DNA of 25,368 bases from contig JADNYJ010000457.1 in the NCBI GenBank assembly GCA_015501075.1, forward strand, positions 1 through 25,368, in the 5' to 3' direction. Below, piece by piece: positions 1 through 10,246 of this stretch (position 1 is the first letter of the stretch; each line of letters starts with the position of its first letter). Both the position numbers and the translations under genes were made by a program. The notes under the pieces are model-generated. The model saw nothing but the letters and a program-made list of their open reading frames with translations, was not told the origin of the DNA and ran no database searches. The stretch is from Gymnopilus junonius (Eukaryota; Basidiomycota; Agaricomycetes; Agaricales; Galerinaceae).

Positions 1-1600
1 CGTAATCGACAGGTGGGCAAGGTCTGGCAAATGAGAGGCAACAGTACTAATCAATACGCCCTATGAAAGGAAAATGAAGTTTTAATACGTTTGAATCCAC
101 AATCGATGATGATTGAAACTTACTAGTGCGTCGTCCCAAACACTTCCTGACTGTTGGGCAGCGGGAACTCGCAAGTCCTCAGTTGATATGGCCATCGATA
201 AATGTTTCAGTCGCCGACAGCTCGAGATGGATGAAATATTATGTTCTCCAAAGCACCAGTAATCTTCAAAGGATGCGTCGATCGTCAAATCTTCCAAAGT
301 TTCGACGTGTTGATCCAATGTTCCATCCCGGAAGAAAAGAGAAGCGTACTGTTCTGATTGTTCCCGGCTGTTGAAAGCAGGTACCTTCAAAGCCAAGAGT
401 TTGAGCCCTGGGTAATGTTTTAGATAATCGAGGAAAGAAATAGGGATGGCAGAAACTGAAATTTCCTCCAGATGAATCTTGAGACGCGCCAATTCAATCC
501 ATATTTCGCTGACTGTTGAGCCAAAAGAGTTCTCTAACGCCGGCTCCTGTATATTTGAGAGATCGAGCGAGGTGAGGTGGATGAGGTGAGGAGAAGTAAT
601 TTCATCAAGCCTGAATGATAAATTTTTGATTCTCAAATGCCGTAGCTGCAGAAAAGACCCTTGATCCGCACAAAAACGAAGGTAATGATAAGGCTTGCTG
701 AAGGGTCAGCGGTCGTTGGCGATGAGTAGTAATGTTGGCGGACGAGCTCGACATTCGTAATCTGGCCGGGCGAAGAGAGCGCGATTGCCTGAGCAAAATT
801 ATGTAGTGACGCAGAATTGACTTCAGCAGATGAAGGTGTAGAAATTGATATCCGGGAAAGATTTTGAAGAAGGGATAACGGTAGGTCAACTTGAAGATAG
901 TCCATGTCAATAGTTAAATCCCTGAAAGCCGGAAGCGAATTAAGGGCGTCAATGACAATTGTTTGGCACCAGGCTTCATCACTCTTCGCTGTTGTCCACC
1001 TGGGCGAGTTTAATATGACATGAGAAAAGATCCAGAATCGAAAAAAAATCTATCGCACCTGACAGATTGGAGATTGGACAGAGAAACGATAGCTTTAAAT
1101 AAGTACTTCCGTATTTTGTCCTCCGCTGATGCCATCATACCATCTTCCGCAATTGACAAGGCGGGGGGATTATAAGAATCATCCCGCAGCATTTTTCGTT
1201 CGGTATACCCATAGAAGGTAATTTAATCTTGGCGACAGAGAACCTAAAACGAGACATCTAGTAGATCTCGAGAAGGGTGTAGATGCTGGGGCCGTAGCTA
1301 ACAATCGAATCATTGAGATGTTGCGCTTCAAGCTCGGCCCTTCATTGTGAAATTTGACGTAAATCGTATGCAGCACTTGGGACTCCAAAATGTGTCCCAA
1401 GTGCTTGCAGACCAGACGCAAATGCCTCCTATCACCCTCTGCTGCCTGCAAGTACATGGAACGATAGGTAAAAAGAAACCACGCTGTTTAATTAAAGCAC
1501 TCACCATGCACGCGACATTCTGTATCAATTCGATTGGGAGAGAAAGCAGATTGGTTATACTGCCATAGGCCTGATTTTCTTGATGAAATTGGTCGACCAT
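1..1600 (-). CDS. F-box protein with leucine-rich C-terminal part (3' end outside window)
   Basis: Probable F-box substrate adaptor of an SCF ubiquitin ligase. The N-terminus carries an F-box-like stretch (LLSLPIELIQNVACM joined to AAEGDRRHLRLVCKHLG) followed by TRCLVLGSLSP and leucine-rich segments such as LRHLRIKNLSF and LTSLDLS, usual in the expanded Agaricomycete family. The start is set at 1600; an in-frame ATG at 1675 adds 25 low-complexity residues. Introns read from the sequence are 1504-1446 (59 nt), 1058-1000 (59 nt, giving SVR|WTTAKSDEAW), one ending at 657 (acceptor CTTTTCTGCAG, donor near 752), and 123-61 (63 nt, GTAAGT donor). The frame changes between 1210 and 1120; an 88-nt intron 1208-1121 (GTATAC donor) would restore it, otherwise there is an indel. 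The final exon enters the window edge in frame. The F-box call is firm; the target is unknown. Confidence 0.75.
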
Positions 1601-1675
1601 GATGATGGTTGTGATCGGAGAGGGTCGGGTATGATATATGATGGAGGAGAGACCGGGACTCGGGTTAGAAACCAT

Positions 1676-2286
1676 GACTATTCTTAGAGCCTCCGTATAG
1701 TCGCAGAGCAGAGGGAGAAAAGGTTCAATTATCTGAACACGCTTCTGCTCGCTCCCATGTTGTATAGGTCCGCAGAAGCGAGCAATGGAAAGTGATTAAC
1801 TGAAAATCATGCTGCTTTGGAAAGAAATCAGCATGAGCAGACAACCATGGAAAAGCAGGAAATCTTTGGGAGATCTATAGGAAATAGTGACTTGGAGAAT
1901 ATTCTATGACGAATATTAGAATTCGAACCCTTTGATATCATGAGTCAAGGATCGCTATATGGCTTTTTGCTAGCGCTTGAGGTCTCGTCAAGGTAAAATG
2001 CAAAGAAGTTGGGACACAGTCATCATCATCACAGGTGACAGGTGACCTATCTCAGTCACGCTTCAATTCACTTGGCATCATGGGCAAAAAGGAACCACAT
2101 GCGAAAACGAAAGGAACGATGCAAGGGGGCAGGCACCACAGAAGACTCCGACTGTCCCCATCTCTTGTTCTGACTGTCTTGGGTTTCTCATCATCTCTTG
2201 TTCGCTCCTTACTTCCTTGTCTTTTTTTTCCAATTTGCGAGCGCTACAACCAACTTGAACATAGTGCATCAGAAGAAATACACCCT
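1676..2286. other. Intergenic, no gene recognised
   Basis: This is the 5' flank of the left F-box gene and the space up to the putative transposon end. Open frames here (for example 2035-2430, +) have no recognisable domain and overlap a hairpin. A short interrupted inverted repeat occurs at about 1740-1785 (CGCTTCTGC and GCAGAAGCG). Nothing else could be supported. Confidence 0.5.
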
Positions 2287-2338
2287 CCCCTTTCGGCACT
2301 TTTGATACTTTCACAAGTGCTGAAAAGTGAGAAAGGGG
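2287..2338. repeat. Interrupted hairpin at the putative left transposon end
   Basis: CCCCTTTC (2287-2294) pairs perfectly with GAAAGGGG (2331-2338). CACTTTT (2297-2303) pairs with AAAAGTG (2323-2329), and ACTT (2307-2310) with AAGT (2315-2318), leaving a TCAC loop. The repeated CACTTT/ACTTT units resemble the subterminal repeats of CACTA-like elements. Similar units occur in inverted orientation near 10150-10193, beyond the genes flanking the transposase. Its role as a transposase binding site is inferred. Confidence 0.45.
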
Positions 2339-2499
2339 AAAAGGACCTGGTCCTTTCAAGAATTACCTCGCGAATCCTTGCAAAACTATTAAAAGGGCAA
2401 AAGGACCGAAAAGCTTCAGTATATCATTAGCCACAAATGTACCACTCCTGCTCACAAAAGCGATTGGAAATAGATACAATCAGTAATATATGAACCTTA

Positions 2500-5069
2500 T
2501 TAAGCATTAATAGTGGTCTCGTTACTGTCCTCGGTCATATCCACGGCATCCTGAGCCTCAGCATCATCCTCGATCTCGAAATCAGACTCGACCACCTCAG
2601 CCTTTGCGGTAGCATCAGCTGGGGCAGCGTCATCGCCAGACGACGACCTCGACCGCTTTTTACCTTTCATGACAGCAAACGCATGCGCAGCTATCATGAT
2701 TTCCTTCCACTGCTTGTCCGACAGCTTCTTAACAACCCGCTCAATGTCCCTCGTTGGCGTGGGTCCTTGAATCGTGTATGGTGGGATCGTATCGGGGGCT
2801 TTGGATGCATCGCGCATCTCGCTGTCACCCCAGTTGTCGCCGGAAAAGTCGCTGAATGGGCGCGCCGGGCAAGTGTAACTGCCTGAGCTCCAACGCGCTA
2901 TCGCCCTATATGCCTGAGAGGAATCAGACCTGAGAACTCACATGACAAGGAAGTCAACAAATCGAGCACTCACTGATTGGATAGCCATGATAAGCGCACC
3001 AGTGGGTCGCGTTTCCTCCTTGAGATGGGTTGGAAGAATGTTAATACGTCCAAGATGGTGGCCTAGAGCACAAGCTATGACGGGGTGGCAGAATATGTTC
3101 TGAAATGTGGAATAAGTGACAATAAAGAACAACTATCCAGTTACTCATACCGTTTTCACTCCGGCCTGACCAGTAAGATCATCCCCATCAATGAAGGTCT
3201 TGTAATAGAAAGGACGGCACTTGAAGGTTCCACTGAGAGCCCAATGACACCAGGCGCTGATGTACTCGGCCGAAGAATCCTCGAGCTCGGAGATGAGCAT
3301 ATTTTCCATGTAGTCGATGGTGACTTGGCCGATCTTGTTGCGCCACGTTGTTAGTACGTCTTCAGCCTAAGAGAAAAGGTTAGCATATCGAGGGCGAGCA
3401 TGGCACAAATGACTTACAAGTTTGAGGACAATCTTCTTCCCTTCTGTTGTGCTCGAGAATGGATGCTGCAATGGGAAGTGGCGATAAAAGAAACCCATAA
3501 TCCTATCATCACTGAGGTCCAAAGACCAAGGCCGCTCGGTCCCATATAGCTGGATAAGGAGAGGCGTGAACACCTCTTGGAAGGGTTGACGAAGATCAAG
3601 GGGCAAGTGCTTGATGCGAATCAGTGCCTTCTTGAGGGTCTCTGGTGGGACAAACCCTGGCACTGAGGTCGTTGGTTGGACGATGGCGAGACTCTGGATA
3701 GACACCGAGTGGGTATCATATATTAGAATGAAGAAGTATGTTTACTTACCTGGCGAGCAGCAGGTCCCTTGGCGTTTTCTGAAAGCCCAGCACGTTCTTC
3801 GAGTTCCCCTTCATTATCACTTATCCCTCGGACCGATTCATCATCTTCGTCGTCTGGGAATACAAAAGCAGTGGTGAGCGCGGTGCTCAAGGTGGATGAA
3901 TCAACTCACCATTATGAGCAGAAAGGTTGTTAACAATGTCGCCGTCGTCGCCGTCGAAGTTGTTATCATGAGATGCGCGTTGTTCCCACCCAGGCACAAG
4001 GCCCTCGTCATTCTTCTTTACACGTTTGGCAGTTGGCTGCCTATTGTCACCGGTGGGAATAGAAGGTTCGATTAGACGTTGTTTGATTGATGGTTGATAA
4101 ACAACTCACTGCCTTTTCTCTTCGCTTGGATGCTTTTTGTTCTTGTCCACCATCTGCCTCTTTTCTGCGACAGCCTTCCTCACATCACCCTTGCTTGTTT
4201 TTACCTTCTTAGGCTTCGCTTTTCTTCCTCCTCCGATACGTCCAACATCTCTTCGTCTTCGCTCTCGTTTGCTGCCTCTGATGCCACCGACAGCACTTCC
4301 CCTTCAGGCTGCTGGTAGCATTCCGAAGAAGAATCCCCGGAGGCCTTGTCGACTGCTATGTCAAAAATTTTGTCAGTCAGAAGTTGCAATGAATCTGTAT
4401 GGACATACATCTCTGTGAGGCTATCTCTGGAGCAGGATCTGCCTTCGGGCGCATCTTGCGCTGACGATCTGGGAGCCCGACTGGAGAATCACCTTTACTT
4501 GCCACGAGGGCTATATCTGCTTCTGCCATCTGATCTTCAAGTGCTGCTGCCTTGGTAAGTGCATCATCGCGGCGTTGCTTGGTCTGTTCTGTTTTCAGGG
4601 CTTTGTCTGCATGCTCAGCGGCCACCACTTCACTTGAATGCTTAGGCTTCGGGACATCGGGCAAACCTGGGTGAGGATTACGAGAAGCACGTAAAGATGG
4701 CTGCTGCTTGGCAGTAGTAGTTTCCTCTGTGGCAGGAGAGGAATTCTTACATGAATTCCTCCCGGAAGATTTTTCTGGGTGAAAGGTAGTATGTAAGTGA
4801 ACTGATTTACATGACGTTGTCAACGATGCTCACCGGGACTGATATAGCGTCAACTTCCTTCTTGGTTGGAGCTATGTTAGCTGCCGCCATGTTCCCAACT
4901 GCCGATTTTGGACTTGGTGAGCGATGATCGATCTCAAAATTTTCAAGGACTTACCATCGATTGTGGCAGCCTTTTTGATTATTGGGCCTGAAATCCCGAG
5001 ACGTGCATGCCCACTTCCGGTACTGCTGCCGCCTTTGCTTCCCTTGGAAGAAGTCTTAGAAGATACCAT
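2500..5069 (-). CDS. Unknown multi-exon protein, divergent partner of the Plavaka transposase
   Basis: Family not recognised. Ten exons can be read on the minus strand: 5069-4955, 4871-4834, 4745-4409, 4355-4110, 4040-3910, 3853-3750, 3693-3418, 3366-3151, 3099-2974 and 2913-2500, nearly all with good GT-AG ends. The exon 3 acceptor is the least certain. They total 2003 nt, one short of 668 codons. The protein has a Ser/Lys-rich N-terminus, a charged coiled-coil-like region (EHADKALKTEQTKQRRDDAL), acidic and basic linkers (DEEMLDVSEEEE; PKKVKTSKGD), then a folded half with LPLDLRQPFQEVFTPLLIQL, YGTERPWSLDLSDDRIMGFF, AEYISAWCHWALSGTFKCRP, and HPVIACALGHHL leading to ARWSSGSYTC. It ends in a basic KGKKRSRSS patch and an acidic tail. 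The frame breaks within 4201-4305. The layout of the C-terminal half loosely recalls DUF6532-like Agaricomycete proteins, but that is weak. About 200 nt separate it from the transposase start, so a shared promoter is likely. Confidence 0.65.
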
Positions 5070-5270
5070 GGCAAAATTGAACTCACGGCGATCCTTGACT
5101 GTGGAAAGAGGAAGGACAGATTTCGAGGCAAAAATTTTGCCCATCTCTCTCTGTTTGTTTCACCACTTGAACCAAACACCTCTCGCGCTCTCCCAGCAGT
5201 CGTCTAGTTACTTATTGTGAATTTTTATTACTTGTATAAATTTACCATCTTGCTCTCATGTCTTTCCACC

Positions 5271-8200
5271 ATGCCACGCCGACTCGGAAAGCAATCTACC
5301 AAAGTGACCGCTCACCGTGCCTTTGCTTGCGCATTTCCGTGCTGCAAATTCAAATCTACCAGTCAGAAGGGCCTCACCCTTCACGTCAAAGCCAAGCACA
5401 CAGTCCCTGAGGATCTTCAGCCCGAACTCCCAGCACCTCCTCATCTGCAAACCCCAGTGGCAGACCCAGCATCTTCTCGCCTGCAGACACCAGATCCCCT
5501 GCCTCAGACACCGCCTCACACTCCAATATTGCATCCTCCGACTTCTTCTTCTCCAACTTCTTCTCCAAATGCACCAAGCACTCTGCATGCCTCACCACGA
5601 CAGGACAGGACCCCTCTAGGATCACCTTGGCGTCCGTATCCTGGCCCTCGAGTCAATTCCGCGGGGATTCACATTAAGAAGCACCCATACATTGATGGTA
5701 CGTTTTACGTTTTGCAACCCAGTTGGTCCCTCACTCACTTTACTCTCAAGGCACTCCTGCGATGTCGATGGCTACGAGCTCGAGCCTGATGCTCGTCCGC
5801 CCACCCCTCCACCTCAAGATTCTTCTGACTATTCTCCCTTTGATACTAGGGCAGAATTTGAACTGTCAGAATGGATTTTTACGACTGCTGAGATCAGTGC
5901 CAGCAAAATCGACCAACTCATGCATATACTGACTGCAATGTACCCTGATCAACCACCGCCAGCTGTGAAGCATATTCAGATCTATGAGAAAATCGACGCC
6001 GTTCTAGTTGGTGACGTTGCTTGGAGCTCGTTTACCGTGAAGTACAATGGACCGACAACTCTGGGCGATGACGGAAAGCCTCCAGTCTGGATGACACAGG
6101 ACCATGAGGTTTGGTTTCGCGATCCCCTCTTGCTTCTGGAGGGCATGATCGCCAATCCGGATTTCAATGGCGAGATTGACTTTGGTCCCAAGATTGTGAC
6201 AAAAGATGGGAAACGGCGATACAAGAATGTAATGTCTGGCAAGTGGGCTTGGGATCAGGCAGTAAGCACCTTATTTTTCTGTGCAGTTATGACAGCTGAT
6301 ATGTGTTGTAGGACATCTTGGCCCAGGATAAGGACTGCCACGGTGCCATGTTCGTCCCCGTTATCCTCGGGAGCGACAAAACAACTGTATCAGTTGCTAC
6401 TGGCCAAACTGACTTCTACCCCCTGTACACCTCAATAGGAAATGTGCATAATTCTGTGCACCGTGCTCATAGGGGCGCTGTTGCTCTTGTCAGGTTCCTG
6501 GCAATTCCAAAATGTATGCACAATTTCTGACGAAACACGCATCAATGCTGACTGTGCGTTTACTTATAGCTTCGAAAGAGTACTCAAATGACGCCCAGTA
6601 CTGCAAGTTCCGTCGACAATTGTTCCATACATCACTGGAGCATATTTTGGGTTCCGTGCGACCCTACATGTCCAAGCCTAAAGTCACCTTATGCGGCGAT
6701 GGCCACTACCGCAAGGTGATATACGGCTTAGGTCCCTATATAGCCGACTACCCAGAACAAGCTTTGCTAGCATGTATTGTACAGGGCTGGTGTCCGAAGT
6801 GAGTCCGTACCCTCATCTTTGCAGATGTACTATCCTAATATCTCTGCCAGATGCACAGCATTACCAGATAAGTTAGATGATCCCGGAGGAAGTCGGCGTT
6901 TGCATGAGCACACTGACACGCTGCTGGACGGCTGTACATTGAAGGAATTATGGGATGACTACGGCATTGTCGGTGACTTGCTGGTGGGTATCGGCTACTT
7001 TTTATTTGCAGTTTGTGCCTGACAGACAGCATTTTTGCAGCCATTTACTAAACTCTTTCCGCAGGTGGACATCCACGAACTTCTTACACCAGATCTCCTC
7101 CACCAAGTCATCAAAGGCACGTTCAAGGATCACCTCGTCGACTGGGTCGAGAGTTACATCAGGGACGTCATGTTTGAAGGGAACCCTAAAGGTGCCGATG
7201 CTGTCATTGCAGATATTGACCGCCGGTATGCAATTCTCTGTCCAGTCAGAGAGTATTGACCTTACTCTCTTCTAGGATTGCATGTGCACCGCCATTCCCT
7301 GGCCTCCGGCATTTTCATGAAGGGCGTGGTTTTAAACAGTGGACAGGAAATGATTCAAAGGGATTAATGAAGGTGTGCTATACTTGCTATACTCATTTCT
7401 GCTTGAACTATGCTCAATCTCTTTAAGGTCTATCTTCCCGCCATTGCTGGACATCTGCCAGATCAGATGGTCCGAGCAATTGCAAACCTCATTGAATTCT
7501 GCTACCTGGCTAGACGCGACATCCTGGATGAAGACACACTCGACCAAATGGACTCCGCCCTATCTGACTTCCATGAAAATCACGAAATTTTTCGCTCTGT
7601 GTGGCCAGACGGCTTCTCTCTTCCACGCCAGCACTCCCTTGTTCATTACCGTCGATCCATCAAGCTATTCGGTGCACCAAATGGTGTCTGCTCTTCTATC
7701 ACCGAAAACAAGCATATCAAAGCTGTAAAGAGGCCTTACCGATGTTCGAATCGAAATAAGCCACTTGGCCAGATGCTGGTGACTAATCAGCATCTCGACA
7801 AGTTGGCTGCAGCCCATGTCGACTTCGAAGCCCGGGGAATGTTGCGAGGCTCTGGACTTCCTATCCACCTTCTCGGAGAGGCCGTTGCCACTGCTGCCAT
7901 AACCATACCACCCCCGAAGCCTGCACCCAAGCCAGATGACGATGAGCGAATGGAATTTGGTGCAGTCGACGAGCCTATGTCACAGTCTGAGGTCAAATTG
8001 GCAAAGACAGCTGGTACGTAATTCAGCCAATTTACTGGAATGAAAATTGATACCTCTTTTTTTTAAGTGCGTAAAGTGCCCATAGACATATACCAATTTG
8101 CTCGCTGTGTCCACCAAGGCCGGCTCCCAGAACTGACATGCCGCTACCTGTATGACATCTTAAATCCCAAAGCCTCGGTCCCCGGTTCCCGAGCTCCCCT

Positions 8201-8738
8201 CGACATACTGCCGACTGTTGATGGTCCTCTTCGTTTGTTCAACTCAGTTCATGCTGTCTATTATGCCCCCAGTGATCTGTCTGGCATTGGTGGAATGCAC
8301 GAGGAGCGAATCCGGGCTGTACGCAAGTGGTACAATGGCCCTCCTTGGTATGACTGCGTCTTCGTCGGGAACACGGACGCTGCAGATCAGCCTGGCTTCC
8401 GCGGTCTCAATGTGGCTCGGGTCCGCGTCTTCTTCTCATTCCAACACAAGCGCGTCATCTACCCATGTGCTCTCGTTCATTGGTTTTCTCATGTCGGCAA
8501 TGCTCCTGATCCCGTCACAGGAATGTGGAAGGTCAAACCTGACTACGACAGGCGAGGAAATCCCATCTTGGCTGTCATTGCTGTGGACTCCATTTTTCGC
8601 GGGGCACATCTCATTGGGGTTTGTGGTATGCAGCACCTTCCCCGCCACGGTTTTGACCACAGCAAGGCATTAGATTCCTTCAAAACTTTCTATGTAAATA
8701 AGTATGCAGATCACCACACTCACGAAATTGCATTTTAA
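5271..8738 (+). CDS. Plavaka-family transposase with N-terminal C2H2 zinc finger (one-base frame break)
   Basis: Transposase of the Plavaka group of CACTA-like elements. Nine exons: 5271-5697, 5751-6261, 6312-6513, 6570-6798, 6851-6983, 7041-7225, 7276-7372, 7428-8013 and 8068-8738; all eight introns are 50-57 nt GT-AG. The N-terminus has a C2H2 finger (C20, C25, H38, H43) for DNA binding, then a Pro-rich linker. Hallmarks follow: GDVAWSSF, VWMTQDHEVWFRDP, FVPVILGSDKTTVSVATGQ, YTSIGNVHNSVHRAHRGAV, a CPKC motif across exons 4-5, GRGFKQWTGNDSKGLMKVYL, and the C-terminus FYVNKYADHHTHEIAF. Exons total 3041 nt, one base short of 1014 codons. The break lies just after the exon 2 start (about 5755-5760), where a one-base gain would give TPCDVDGYELE. 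The start at 5271 fits the zinc finger; an upstream in-frame ATG at 5217 is less likely. Without the missing base no full-length transposase is made. Confidence 0.9.
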
Positions 8739-8770
8739 TTTGAAAAAGTTTCGTATTGATGCATAACCTA

Positions 8771-9684
8771 CTACAGACTTAGAGTATACACATACGCCCT
8801 CGCATATCGTAGACGAGCTTCTATGAGATTTTCCTCTGCTCGTAAGAGAATTTTCCCTGCCAATTCCAGCTCCTCTTCTGCTTCAGCATGACTGAGACTT
8901 GGCTGGGAATCAATGCTATCCTCATCGTCTTCAGCCGCAGATGCTTGAGGCGACAACTCGGAGAAAGGCAGCCACTGTGAAACTGGAGTCCACTGGAGTC
9001 GCGGTGCGGGCCTCCCATCCGAAACCACAAAGCGCGAAGGAGCTGACAACACATCACGCGAGAGATTTGGAGTCCACATGGCCATGGGTTGACCTGCCGA
9101 TGTTTTGAGGGCTGCGTACTTTGAGGAGGGTGTTGGCGTTGAGGGGACGAGTTGGGAGGATAGTACATGGGTGGGTGAGGTAGATGGATCTTGACGAGCA
9201 GGGCTGGCACTTGCTGAAACCGCCTGGAAAAGTATGAAATTTCATAAATATCGAAGACCAATAAGACGCACGATCTTTTCATTTAAGTATTTGACTATGG
9301 CTTCTCCTTGGTGCACTGCCTCCTTCGCGTCCTGCCTGTCACACCACTGACTATCGAATGTCGACATTTGTGATTCATCTTGAACCTGATCTGTGAAGTG
9401 ACCAGCAATGTATTGGGCCATGAACTCGGCTTCATCATACAAGGGGTGGGCTTCGAGATCCTTCAGTGTGCAAGGATTGTTGTCTGATTTGACTGACAGT
9501 TCACGGAGTCTCTTGGTGTGAAGTGTTGTAGACTCTAAAAGCTATAGGTTGCTAAGATGCTTGTAATGTCAATGAAAGCACAAAAACTCACCGCGTTTTT
9601 GGATACTTCAACTTCTTCCTCTTTGACAGTCTCAAGCGTGCTCTGGCCATGAGCACGATCACGATGCACTGTTGCGTTGGCCAT
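8771..9684 (-). CDS. Unknown 271-aa protein with C-terminal coiled coil, convergent with the transposase
   Basis: Family not recognised, but the gene model is clean. Exons 9684-9592, 9541-9272 and 9223-8771 are joined by introns of 50 and 48 nt, all in phase 0, giving 271 residues without a break. Visible features: an acidic N-terminal helix (ETVKEEEVEVSK), a segment with PLYDEAEFMAQYIAGHF and QWCDRQDAKEAVHQGEAIVK, a Ser/Thr/Pro-rich middle, PMAMWTPNLSRDVLSAPSRF, and a C-terminal Glu/Ala/Leu-rich helix (HAEAEEELELAGKILL, then RAEENLIEARLRYARAYVY) that should form a coiled coil. No signal peptide, membrane segment or catalytic motif is seen. Its stop lies 32 nt from the transposase stop in tail-to-tail orientation, which suggests it may belong to the transposon, perhaps as an accessory protein. 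That role is inference. Confidence 0.7.
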
Positions 9685-10246
9685 CTCGGGAGGTGTATTA
9701 AGTGCCAGTGCGGGTGGAGCCTGAGGACTGGCACTCCATATCTGATGGGCAAATACAGGTCAACATGAAATTTTCTCGAGCAAGGCGTCTTTCCTCACCT
9801 GTAGGATAAGTTGAAATGCACACTAGACGAGTTCCAGGGAGAGGTAGGCAAGAGATCATGGAGGGAAAACCCAACGAAGATGAGCAAGTCAGAAGAATTG
9901 TACACGAGTGACGCATGGGAACGTCAGGCACTGGGTATAATCAACACTATTTTTGGACAATTTTCCAAGTTGTGCTGGCACAGTGGTAAGTCGCGATTAT
10001 GTTTTTGGTATGTTCGCAGGTTCGATCCCCAGCTCGTCCCAATCACTCGACTTGGCAAGTATGCCTTTCAGACCATGAAAGCAGGTAAAGTATGAGAAGT
10101 GGATGTATCTGACTTCATTTGAATTTCATGGTTTGTTCAAAGTCGATAAAAGGGGGATAAAAGTGACTTGAAAGTATAAGTACTAAAAGTACATGGGCTG
10201 TATTTCTTCTGATGCGGCTCACAAGCCTTCCACTCTTTTAACACAC
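9685..10246. other. Intergenic, putative right end of the transposon
   Basis: No supported gene. The open frame 9811-10095 (+) has no recognisable domain. The distal part (10140-10193) holds AAAAGTGACTTGAAAGTATA and a small palindrome GTACTAAAAGTAC, inverted relatives of motifs at 2297-2318. Transcription of the membrane-protein gene starting at 10247 presumably initiates near here, but no TATA box is evident. Confidence 0.4.

Larger units (their letters stand above)
2287..10193. mobile_element. Putative Plavaka-type (CACTA-like) DNA transposon with three genes
   Basis: The core is the Plavaka-family transposase at 5271-8738. It is flanked head-to-head by an unknown gene (2500-5069) and tail-to-tail by another (8771-9684) only 32 nt away. 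Both ends carry runs of ACTTT-type motifs in inverted orientation: CACTTTTGATACTTTCAC at 2297-2314, and the complement of a tract at about 10153-10193 that reads TACTTTTAGTACTTATACTT and then TCAAGTCACTTTT. No clean target-site duplication was found, so the boundaries are estimates. The flanking genes could be host genes. The presence of a transposon is secure; its exact extent is not. Confidence 0.5.

Noticed and set aside
1740..1785. Inverted repeat CGCTTCTGC / GCAGAAGCG
   Set aside because: Short, with a 25-bp spacer and no flanking duplication; may be chance.
2035..2430. 131-codon plus-strand open frame
   Set aside because: It runs through the hairpin and the putative transposon end, with no domain and no splice or promoter support.
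5256..5588. Long minus-strand open frame opposite transposase exon 1
   Set aside because: It mirrors the codon bias of the Pro-rich linker on the plus strand and has no domain.
9976..10029. tRNA-like A box (TGGCACAGTGGTA) and B box (GGTTCGATCCC) on the plus strand
   Set aside because: The spacing is plausible, but D-, T- and acceptor stems do not pair. At most a tRNA-derived relic, not a tRNA gene.
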